Source: Oscillospiraceae bacterium (GTDB lineage: Bacteria > Bacillota > Clostridia > Oscillospirales > Ruminococcaceae). Taken from it: a stretch of 6,542 nt of DNA. The notes under the pieces were generated by a model. It searched no databases, was not told the DNA's origin, and worked only from the letters and a program-made list of their open reading frames with translations. Both the position numbers and the translations under genes were made by a program. This document shows, in pieces, positions 1 to 5,513 of the stretch (its first letter is position 1; each line of letters opens with the position of its first letter). Location of the stretch: the NCBI GenBank assembly GCA_017848075.1, contig JAGALG010000163.1, forward strand, positions 1 to 6,542, written 5' to 3'.

Positions 1-196
1 AAAATTCCTGCGGACTGAGATTGAGATATTCACAAATATAGAAGAAGCCCATCATGGACGGCAGCGTACGCTTATTTTCGATTTTATTGATGTAGCTTTC
101 GCTCTGCCCCAAAGCAAGGCTCATTTCCCGGGCCGAAACGCCTTTCTGTAATCTCAATTCTGCAATTCGTTGGGAAAACCATTCGCTATAATCCAT
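1..196 (-). CDS. XRE-family helix-turn-helix transcriptional regulator, partial (3' end outside window)
   Basis: This is the first 65 codons of a gene that runs off the left edge. The product is probably a cytoplasmic DNA-binding regulator. Residues about 7-63 read as the five-helix lambda-repressor/Cro fold (HTH_3/XRE family). Helix 2 is around SAREMSLALG (21-30), followed by the recognition segment QSESYINKIENKRTLPS (31-47), whose xxYINKIExxRTLPS pattern is typical of the family. The ATG at 196 is preferred because AAAGGA (206-211 on the complement) lies 9 bases upstream. An in-frame ATG at 205 would abut that ribosome binding site. Whatever follows the DNA-binding domain is not visible. 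The gene is divergent from the surface-protein gene, so control of that gene, or autoregulation, is possible, but this is inference from position only. Confidence 0.88.
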   Translation of the reverse strand, partial: MDYSEWFSQRIAELRLQKGVSAREMSLALGQSESYINKIENKRTLPSMMGFFYICEYLNLSPQEF

Positions 197-227
197 GCAC
201 TTCATTCCTTTGCTACCTTTTATATAT

Positions 228-256
228 AGTATAAAGGCGCAGCAGGGCATTATCAG
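228..256 (-). promoter_or_regulatory. Candidate sigma-A promoter for the XRE regulator gene
   Basis: On the complement strand, CTGATA (251-256, 4 of 6 matches to the -35 consensus) is followed after 17 bases by TATACT (228-233, 5 of 6 matches to the -10). Transcription would start near 221, giving a leader of about 25 bases that includes the AAAGGA ribosome binding site. CCTTT and AAAGG arms (216-220 and 233-237) flank the AT-rich -10 area and could form an operator, but this is weak. Confidence 0.5.
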
Positions 257-263
257 GGAAATA

Positions 264-304
264 AAAGATATATTTACCTTGACACGAGGAATTTAAAGAT
301 ATAT
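264..304 (+). repeat. Direct repeat AAAGATATAT, two copies in the divergent promoter region
   Basis: AAAGATATAT occurs at 264-273 and again at 295-304. The offset is 31 bases, close to three helical turns, so both copies face the same side of the helix. The first copy lies just upstream of the -35 and the second overlaps the -10 of the surface-protein promoter. It could be a two-site regulator target, or chance in AT-rich DNA. Confidence 0.4.
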
Positions 305-307
305 AAT
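279..307 (+). promoter_or_regulatory. Consensus sigma-A promoter of the surface-protein gene
   Basis: TTGACA (279-284), a 17-base spacer and TATAAT (302-307) match the housekeeping sigma consensus exactly, including the ideal spacing. The start of transcription would be near 314, leaving a leader of about 47 bases before the ATG at 361. An exact-consensus promoter predicts strong basal transcription unless it is repressed. Confidence 0.9.
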
Positions 308-316
308 GAGGGCAAA

Positions 317-335
317 CATGGAATTCTATTCCATG
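317..335 (+). promoter_or_regulatory. Perfect palindrome at the start of the surface-gene leader (operator or leader hairpin)
   Basis: CATGGAAT (317-324), TCT, ATTCCATG (328-335) is a perfect 8-base inverted repeat that begins a few bases after the predicted transcription start. As DNA it has the symmetry and position of a repressor operator. As RNA it would form a short hairpin with a tight three-base loop at the 5' end of the message, which can stabilise transcripts. It is not followed by a U-tract, so it is not a terminator. Confidence 0.5.
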
Positions 336-347
336 ATTATAAACAAA

Positions 348-352
348 AGGAG
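348..352 (+). promoter_or_regulatory. Ribosome binding site of the surface-protein gene
   Basis: AGGAG lies 8 bases before the ATG at 361. It is near-ideal in sequence and spacing and fixes the start. Confidence 0.88.
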
Positions 353-360
353 AATTTAAA

Positions 361-1884
361 ATGAAAAAACTGTTAAGTCTCGTTTTGGTACTCTGCATGG
401 TACTGAGCATGAGCGTAAGCGTATTTGCGGAAGGAACAGCGGTTTCTGTTTCGACTGCAGATGAACTGGTAGCAGCATTGGAAGCTGGTAGTGATGTAAT
501 TTTCACTCAGGATATTAAAATTGATCCAGCGAACATGAGCAATGCATATGGTACAACTGGTATCAATGTAAAACAAGGTCAGACAATTGATGGTGCTGGC
601 TACACTTTGGACATTAAAGGTGCAGGTGGTACTTGGGACTCTGGCATCAATACCACTGGTGGTACAATTAAAAATCTGACCGTTACCGGTTCTTTCCGTG
701 GTATCTTCATTAACCACAATAGTGATCATTCTGAAGCAGTTATTTTGGAAAATGTAATTATCACTGGTACTACCTACACGATTAGCTGTGACCAGGGTAA
801 AAACCAGACCTTGACTGCTACCAACTGTGAATTTTATGGTTGGACCAGTTTCGCTGCTACTTTGGGTGAAGCAACCTTTAACAATTGTACCTTCGGTGAA
901 GGCAATGGTTATGCTTACTGCCGTCCATATGCTCCTACTTCTTTCAATAACTGCGAATTTGAAGAAGAATATCAAGTTGATGCAAGCAGAAATGATGAAA
1001 ATTCCTTCACCAACTGCACCGTTGGCGGCGAACCTCTGACCCAGGAATCTTTGACTGCGTTGTTGGGTGGAAGTGCCGAAAATGCAACTGTAAAAAATAC
1101 AGAATTCCAGTATGATGGCTATTTTTATGAAGCAACAACAGCAAATGAAAACGGTATCTTTGAAACTGGCGTTATGTTCGATATTTATAATATCCCAAAC
1201 AACGCAGAAGTAAAAGTTGAGCTGTATTCTAATGATACTCTGCTGATGACCAAGAGCAAAAAAATCACCACTGGCTCTACAAGCTGCACTTTCTACACAA
1301 ACAGCACCAGCGGTAGCTGGACTGAAACCCCATCTCCATGGGTAGCATGGGAAGAACTGATGCCAACCAGAGCAGTTCTGTATATTGATGGTGTAAAATG
1401 CGATGTAACAGGCGTTGACTTTACAAAAGAAGAGTGGGCTGCATTTAATGGTGTTAATGCCGGCGCACCTGTCGTAGAAAAAGATGACCCAATCATCATC
1501 GAAAAAGAAGAAGAATACAAATCCATCATCGCTTCCACCGAGAACGGTTCCGTTTCTGTTGACGACAAAAAAGTAACCCGCGGCGAAAAAGTAACCATCA
1601 CCGTTACCCCAAACAAAGGTTATGAACTGGCAGCTCTGTCCGTTATGGATGAAGAGGGCAACGAGCGCAAACTGACCGAAAACGAAGACGGCACCTTCTC
1701 CTTCCGTATGCCGGAAGGAGGCGTAACCATCGAAGCAGAATTCGCTAAGATCGGCGCTTCCACCTCCGCTCCATCCACTGAGAAAGAGAACCCAAGCACC
1801 GGCGCATCCGACTTTGTAGGCGCTGCAGCTGCTTTGGCAATGGTATCCGCTCTGGGTATGGCAGCTCTCTCCATCAAACGCTAA
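361..1884 (+). CDS. Secreted beta-helix cell-surface protein with NPSTG sortase-type anchor
   Basis: This 507-residue protein is probably exported and wall-attached; no enzymatic activity can be assigned. A signal peptide fills residues 1-23 (KK, hydrophobic core, SVFA then cleavage before EG). Residues about 45-225 look like a right-handed parallel beta-helix, with recurring Asn-Cys turns at N155-C156, N175-C176, N197-C198 and N218-C219, roughly 21 residues apart. Residues about 245-370 form a Trp- and Tyr-containing domain that I do not recognise. An acidic linker (373-386) leads to an InlB-B-repeat-like domain (387-463, with ENGSVSV, GEKVTITVTPNKGY and FRMPEGGVTIEAEF). The tail is a Ser/Thr/Glu linker, NPSTG (477-481), a hydrophobic helix and a terminal KR. 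This matches the sortase-signal layout with NPxTG in place of LPxTG. The gene is monocistronic, with its own consensus promoter and a terminator. Adhesin, glycan-binding and pectate-lyase-like roles are all possible. Confidence 0.88.
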   Translation: MKKLLSLVLVLCMVLSMSVSVFAEGTAVSVSTADELVAALEAGSDVIFTQDIKIDPANMSNAYGTTGINVKQGQTIDGAGYTLDIKGAGGTWDSGINTTGGTIKNLTVTGSFRGIFINHNSDHSEAVILENVIITGTTYTISCDQGKNQTLTATNCEFYGWTSFAATLGEATFNNCTFGEGNGYAYCRPYAPTSFNNCEFEEEYQVDASRNDENSFTNCTVGGEPLTQESLTALLGGSAENATVKNTEFQYDGYFYEATTANENGIFETGVMFDIYNIPNNAEVKVELYSNDTLLMTKSKKITTGSTSCTFYTNSTSGSWTETPSPWVAWEELMPTRAVLYIDGVKCDVTGVDFTKEEWAAFNGVNAGAPVVEKDDPIIIEKEEEYKSIIASTENGSVSVDDKKVTRGEKVTITVTPNKGYELAALSVMDEEGNERKLTENEDGTFSFRMPEGGVTIEAEFAKIGASTSAPSTEKENPSTGASDFVGAAAALAMVSALGMAALSIKR

Positions 1885-1920
1885 ACGTTTATCCCCTTTT
1901 TAACCGACGAATATATGCAG

Positions 1921-1952
1921 AAAAAGCCCCGGCCTTACGGTCGGGGCTTTTT
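1921..1952. terminator. Bidirectional rho-independent terminator between convergent genes
   Basis: The arms at 1921-1934 and 1939-1952 pair over 14 bases (one G-T) around a TTAC loop. The GC core is flanked by an A5 arm and a T5 arm, so a U-tract follows the core on either strand. It lies 36 bases after the surface-gene stop and 16 bases after the end of the leftward operon, and so can end both transcripts. Confidence 0.93.
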
Positions 1953-1968
1953 CTTATGTCATTTTCGA

Positions 1969-3231
1969 TTAGATGAAGCTGATGATGCCTTCGCTGACTG
2001 GTTTGTACTCGCCTTTTACCTGGCTGTCGTAAACCATAGAGAAGTCTTTGTTCAGAACGATCAGACGGCGGCCGGCTGGAACCTCAGGCAGATCTTTGAT
2101 CTCAGCAGTAATTTTGAATACGCTGTTGTAGCCTGGGTTGTATGGCTCGGACTGGAAGGTTTCGCCCTTGTATTCCGGAATGGTGTCCACATTGCGGAAC
2201 AGGTAGGAACCAACATAGCAGTGCTCGCTGCCGTTGATGTTTACGAAGTATGGATCCAGCAGGTCACGGCTGCCGTTGGATGGAGTCTGCAGGAAGCCGG
2301 TAGCGGTGTTGTCGTCCACTGGGATGCAGCAGCCCTCGAACTGGCCGTAAATGTCAGCGCCAGCCAGTGCGGTGAAGGAAGCAACGATCACGCCTTCGAT
2401 GCCTGGCAGCTCGGCGAAGGTCAGGCTGTTCATCATCTCATGGCTTACCATATCCTGTTCGGTCAGGTCGATTGGCAGGTATCTCTGGCCGATTCTTGCT
2501 TTCCAAATCTCATTGAGAGGAGCGTGGTTTTTCGCTTTCATTGCGAATGGAGAGGTGCGGCCGCGATGGGACATGAAGAAGTATTGATCCTCGCCCACTT
2601 CGCGGAAGAAGAATTTATCACCGTTGTCAGCAACGAACTCGGAGCCGTTGAATTTCAGATCCTTCTGGCTTGCGTTATGTTCACCGGTGGTGGTGTCATT
2701 GGTGATGGTCAGGTTGGTGCCGAAGAAGTGGGTATTCATAATGCGGCTTGGCACCAGATAAGTACCGTCAAATTTCTCGATCAGTTCCTGTGGAACGACT
2801 TTGTTCTCGGTGTAGATGTTGATGCCTTTTTCCTCCAGCATTGCGGTAGCAAACATATGAAGGATGGATTCGCCAACATCGATGCGGCAGTCGTGGGTTT
2901 CGGAGATTGCCAGTACAGCGTTGTATTTTGGAATAACATACAGTTTGCTGGTGAACTGGAAGCTGTTGCCGCCCTTCATCTGCACTTCTTCGCCCAGATC
3001 GAACTGAGGTTCAACCACAGCGACATTGTCCCAGCCCAGACCGTAGCAGGTGCTTGCATTATCTTCTTCGATGAAGGTCACGCCCTGATGTTTCCGCATT
3101 TCTGCTTTGCTTTCCTCGCTGAGGACGCTGTTTTCGGTCAGGAACAGGTTACCGAATTTGCACAGGTCGATCATGTTGGTGGTGAAGCCGCCGCAGCCCT
3201 GCAGGTAGAAGTATTCCGGAACTTTCTTTTT
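1969..3231 (-). CDS. Serine hydrolase, C-terminal fragment downstream of the amber codon
   Basis: These 420 codons continue the same frame. The first residues, PEYFYLQGCGGFTTNMIDLCKF, correspond to the family's conserved Gly-Gly plus 'T.mxDLxkF' segment. YGLGWDN follows, and then M-K295-G-G (numbering the full frame) sits where relatives carry KTG or HxG. The catalytic domain ends near codon 325. About 300 further residues, rich in beta-prone and aromatic stretches (for example KFFFREVGEDQYFF), form an extension I do not recognise. The first internal ATG (3174) has no ribosome binding site in front of it, only GC-rich coding sequence, so independent translation is unlikely. Confidence 0.6.
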   Translation of the reverse strand, partial: KKKVPEYFYLQGCGGFTTNMIDLCKFGNLFLTENSVLSEESKAEMRKHQGVTFIEEDNASTCYGLGWDNVAVVEPQFDLGEEVQMKGGNSFQFTSKLYVIPKYNAVLAISETHDCRIDVGESILHMFATAMLEEKGINIYTENKVVPQELIEKFDGTYLVPSRIMNTHFFGTNLTITNDTTTGEHNASQKDLKFNGSEFVADNGDKFFFREVGEDQYFFMSHRGRTSPFAMKAKNHAPLNEIWKARIGQRYLPIDLTEQDMVSHEMMNSLTFAELPGIEGVIVASFTALAGADIYGQFEGCCIPVDDNTATGFLQTPSNGSRDLLDPYFVNINGSEHCYVGSYLFRNVDTIPEYKGETFQSEPYNPGYNSVFKITAEIKDLPEVPAGRRLIVLNKDFSMVYDSQVKGEYKPVSEGIISFI

Positions 3232-3858
3232 CTATTGGATCAGTGGGTAGTCCGGATTGTTTACGGTGGAGGAACGGGTAGAATGTGCGCCGATTGGTTC
3301 GGTGATGTATTCTTTTACAAACTGGCCGAAAGGCATGCCGGATACTTTGGCAACAACCATTTCTGCTACAGTAAAGCCGTCGTTGCAGTAAACGGAGTAG
3401 GTACCAGGAGCTGCTTTCAGATGGCTTTTTGCCAGATGATCGTAAACTTCCTGATAGTATTCATGGTTATCTTCGCTGCTGATATGGGTAGCGGAGAAGT
3501 GTTTCCACTGAGTGCCCGGCAGACCGCTGGCATGGTTCAGCAGATGACGAACGGTGATATCTTTATAGCGTTCGTCCAGCATTTTGAAGTCAGGCAGGTA
3601 TTTGTACACTGGGGTATCCAGGTCTACTTTACCCTGCTCAACCAGTTTCATTACAGCCACAGTACAGAAGATCTTGGAAATGGAGCACACATTGAAGGTG
3701 TGGTCTACCGTAGCAGGTTTTGCTTCTTCAGTACCATCGGTACCGAGGGCATCTGCTACCCAGATCTCGCCGTCTACCATCATAGCGTAGGAAACGGCAG
3801 TGTAGTTCTTCGCCAGGTTCAGGCTCAGGATCTTGGAAAGTCTCTCTTTTAAACTCAT
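3232..3858 (-). CDS. Serine hydrolase, N-terminal fragment (208 residues) carrying the SxxK and YxN motifs
   Basis: If TAG terminates, this is what is made. It shows the family's nucleophile motif S59-I-S-K62 within VCSISKIF, then the characteristic run LVEQGKVDLDTPVYKYLP (72-89), RHLLNHASGLP (104-114), and the second active-site motif Y157-C-N159 ahead of GFTVAEMVVAKVSG. The third active-site element and the central-sheet strands needed to complete the fold are encoded after the stop, so the fragment should not fold into an active enzyme. The break falls between the YxN region and the next conserved Gly-Gly segment, well inside the catalytic domain. Confidence 0.75.
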   Translation of the reverse strand: MSLKERLSKILSLNLAKNYTAVSYAMMVDGEIWVADALGTDGTEEAKPATVDHTFNVCSISKIFCTVAVMKLVEQGKVDLDTPVYKYLPDFKMLDERYKDITVRHLLNHASGLPGTQWKHFSATHISSEDNHEYYQEVYDHLAKSHLKAAPGTYSVYCNDGFTVAEMVVAKVSGMPFGQFVKEYITEPIGAHSTRSSTVNNPDYPLIQ

Positions 3859-3866
3859 TTCAACTT

Positions 3867-3872
3867 CTCCTT
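3867..3872 (-). promoter_or_regulatory. Ribosome binding site of the serine hydrolase gene
   Basis: AAGGAG on the complement lies 8 bases before the ATG at 3858. The intact translation signal shows that the start of the interrupted gene has not decayed. Confidence 0.8.
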
Positions 3873-3894
3873 CTTTCTCGGTGTTTTGTATATG

Positions 3895-3912
3895 CTCCGG
3901 TTGTTACCGGGG
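3895..3912 (-). other. Short hairpin in the cdd-hydrolase gap
   Basis: CCGGT (3897-3901) and ACCGG (3906-3910) pair around TGTT, extended by one wobble and one C-G pair. No T-run follows on either strand, so it is not a convincing terminator. It could instead be an mRNA-processing or stability element at the junction between cdd and the hydrolase. No clear separate promoter is visible in this 64-base gap. Confidence 0.35.
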
Positions 3913-3922
3913 ATACATGAAC

Positions 3923-4324
3923 TTACAGGCCGAAGCTCTTGGGCAGCAGCTCCGACAGGGTGTAGCACTGGAGGGCATCCGGTCGTCCACAGAAGATGCG
4001 GAAATCGGGGGAACAGAACTCGGCCATGACCTGACGGCAGACGCCGCAGGGGTAGGCTGCTTCCAGCTCCTGCTCCGGACGGTCTTCCGGGCCGCCCACA
4101 ATGGCGATGGCACCGAATTTTCTTTTGCCCTCCGACACCGCCTTAAAGATGGCGGTGCGCTCGGCACAGACCGATGGCCCAAAGGCAGCATTTTCAATAT
4201 TGCAGCCAAGGAACAGCTCTCCGTCCTCGCACAGCAGACAGGCCCCCACCTTATAGTGGGAATAAGGGGCGTATGCCCTGCGTCGGGCCTCCAGCGCTTT
4301 CTGCAGCAGTTGGGAAGGGCTCAT
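3923..4324 (-). CDS. cdd: Cytidine deaminase
   Basis: The product hydrolytically deaminates cytidine and deoxycytidine to uridine and deoxyuridine in pyrimidine salvage, in the cytoplasm. At 133 residues it has the length of the small homotetrameric zinc enzymes, such as the Bacillus type. The substrate-binding stretch G40-CNIEN (N42, E44) is followed by the catalytic H/C-A-E box as C53-A-E55-R, then P92-C93-G-V-C96. Zinc ligands are therefore C53, C93 and C96, with E55 as the proton shuttle. The all-cysteine ligand set fits the tetrameric class rather than the larger dimeric E. coli form. The start at 4324 overlaps the deoB stop as ATGA and is served by AAAGGAGG (4332-4339) 7 bases upstream, implying translational coupling to deoB. 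All key residues are present, so the gene appears intact. Confidence 0.96.
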   Translation of the reverse strand: MSPSQLLQKALEARRRAYAPYSHYKVGACLLCEDGELFLGCNIENAAFGPSVCAERTAIFKAVSEGKRKFGAIAIVGGPEDRPEQELEAAYPCGVCRQVMAEFCSPDFRIFCGRPDALQCYTLSELLPKSFGL

Positions 4325-5499
4325 CGGGAGGCCTCCTTTCGGATCTCGGAGGCGTAGGAACAGAAGCCCGGCAGACTGTTGCAGCCCAGCAGCTCCACAA
4401 TGGTAGCGGCAATGTTGCCGAAGGAGCTTCCGGTGCCCAGCGGTACATCCTTCTCAATGGAAGGGCCGCAGATCAGCAGCGGGATATACTCCCGGGAGTG
4501 GTCGGTGCTTGGAGTAGAGGGGTCACAGCCGTGGTCGGCAGTGATGATCAATACATCCTCCTCTTTCAGCAGAGGCAGCAGCTGCGCCAGCTGCCGGTCG
4601 AAGCGGTTGAGGGCTTCGGCATAGCCGGCCACATCGTTGCGGTGGCCGTAGTGGGAATCAAACTCCACCAGATTCACAAAGCAAAGACCATGGAAGTCCT
4701 CCCCTGCCAGCTGCAGGGTCACTTCCATTCCCTCATCATTGGAATGGGTGGCGATTTTGCGGGAAACGCCTTTTCCGGCGAAAATATCAGAAATTTTGCC
4801 AACAGCAATGGTGTCCATTCCCTGCTTCTGCAGCAGATCCAGCAAAGTGTCCTTGGGAGGAAGCAGAGAAAAGTCCCGGCGGTTGGCCGTACGGGTGAAA
4901 TTAGGGTAAGTGCCTACAAAGGGACGGGCAATGACCCGGCCTACGCCGTGTTTGCCCTGCAGGATCTCTCTTGCGATGCGGCAGTAGTCATAAAGCTGCT
5001 CCACCGGAATCAAATCCTCGTGGGCCGCGATCTGAAAGACGCTGTCAGCGGAAGTGTAAACGATCAGATCGCCGCTGGACAGATGCTCCTGCCCGTAGTC
5101 CAGAATAACCTGCGTTCCCGAGTAAGGCTTGTTGCAGAGAACGCCCCGGCCGCAGCGACGGGAGAATTCCTCCAAAACCTCTGCCGGGAAGCCCTCCGGA
5201 TAGGTTGGCATCGGCCGTTCTGATACCAGTCCGGCGATCTCCCAGTGACCGGTGGTGGTGTCCTTGCCGACGGAACGCTCGGCAAGACGGCCGTAAGCGC
5301 CCAAAGGGCTGCCCTTGCGGGGATAGGTCATTTCGTCCAGATGGAACAGACCCAACTGCTCCAAAGTGGGGACGGACAGCTTGCCGCTGTCGTAACAGGC
5401 TTTCAGAGTGTTGCTGCCCTCATCGCCGTATTCGGCGGCATCCGGCAGCTCGCCTACGCCGCAGCTGTCCAGTACAAGAAGAAAGACGCGCTTTGCCAT
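4321..5499 (-). CDS. deoB: Phosphopentomutase
   Basis: The product interconverts ribose-1-phosphate or deoxyribose-1-phosphate with the 5-phosphate, linking nucleoside phosphorolysis to the pentose pool. It acts in the cytoplasm with two Mn ions. At 392 residues it matches the usual length, and it belongs to the alkaline-phosphatase superfamily. Metal ligands are seen at D11 (LVLDSCGVGELPDA), D281 and H286 (EFDSHYGHRND), D322 and H323 (TADHGCDPSTPSTDHS), and H334. The activating phospho-threonine is most likely T83 in GKDTTTGHWE, because all of these residues sit at near-constant offsets from the Bacillus enzyme numbering. The start ATG is 8 bases after AGGAGG. The gene follows deoD by 12 bases and overlaps cdd by 4, so the three are clearly cotranscribed. 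No defect is seen. Confidence 0.97.
   Translation of the reverse strand: MAKRVFLLVLDSCGVGELPDAAEYGDEGSNTLKACYDSGKLSVPTLEQLGLFHLDEMTYPRKGSPLGAYGRLAERSVGKDTTTGHWEIAGLVSERPMPTYPEGFPAEVLEEFSRRCGRGVLCNKPYSGTQVILDYGQEHLSSGDLIVYTSADSVFQIAAHEDLIPVEQLYDYCRIAREILQGKHGVGRVIARPFVGTYPNFTRTANRRDFSLLPPKDTLLDLLQKQGMDTIAVGKISDIFAGKGVSRKIATHSNDEGMEVTLQLAGEDFHGLCFVNLVEFDSHYGHRNDVAGYAEALNRFDRQLAQLLPLLKEEDVLIITADHGCDPSTPSTDHSREYIPLLICGPSIEKDVPLGTGSSFGNIAATIVELLGCNSLPGFCSYASEIRKEASR
4332..4339 (-). promoter_or_regulatory. Ribosome binding site of cdd inside the end of deoB
   Basis: AAAGGAGG on the complement lies 7 bases before the cdd ATG and within the last deoB codons. It overlaps a perfect 10-base palindrome, GGAGGCCTCC (4327-4336). 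The site is normally exposed as ribosomes finish deoB, consistent with coupling. Confidence 0.82.
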
Positions 5500-5507
5500 G
5501 CTTTTGT

Positions 5508-5513
5508 CCTCCT
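5508..5513 (-). promoter_or_regulatory. Ribosome binding site of deoB overlapping the deoD stop codon
   Basis: On the complement the junction reads TAGGAGGACAAAAGCATG. The deoD stop TAG supplies the first bases of AGGAGG, which is 8 bases before the deoB ATG. A ribosome terminating on deoD is placed directly on the deoB initiation signal. Confidence 0.9.

Larger units (their letters stand above)
1969..3858 (-). pseudogene. Serine hydrolase of the beta-lactamase/PBP4-like family, interrupted by an in-frame amber codon
   Basis: One reading frame of 630 codons is open from the ATG at 3858 to TAA at 1969, except for TAG at 3234-3232 (codon 209). The sequence on both sides reads as one continuous class-C beta-lactamase-type fold (Beta-lactamase family, PF00144) followed by a long C-terminal extension. 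There is no frameshift, so a single base change would restore it. The start is fixed by AAGGAG 8 bases upstream. No signal peptide or membrane segment is visible, so the protein would be cytoplasmic, unusual for a penicillin-binding relative but common among family esterases and peptidases. It is the last gene of the deoD-deoB-cdd operon, 64 bases after cdd, and is followed by the shared terminator. It could be a recent pseudogene, an assembly error or, less likely, a readthrough gene. The substrate is unknown. Confidence 0.8.

Noticed and set aside
373..975. Leftward 200-codon frame inside the surface-protein gene
   Set aside because: It is a shadow of the beta-helix gene, with no ribosome binding site and a low-complexity Thr/Ser/Ile translation.
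3174..3230. Reinitiation after the amber codon at the internal ATG 3174
   Set aside because: There is no ribosome binding site before it, and the product would lack the nucleophile serine.
1915..3852. Rightward open frame of 645 codons covering the whole serine hydrolase on the opposite strand
   Set aside because: It is the antisense shadow of a gene with clear family motifs; its translation is rich in His, Phe, Val and Gln without domains, and it has no suitable ribosome binding site. It begins inside the terminator region.
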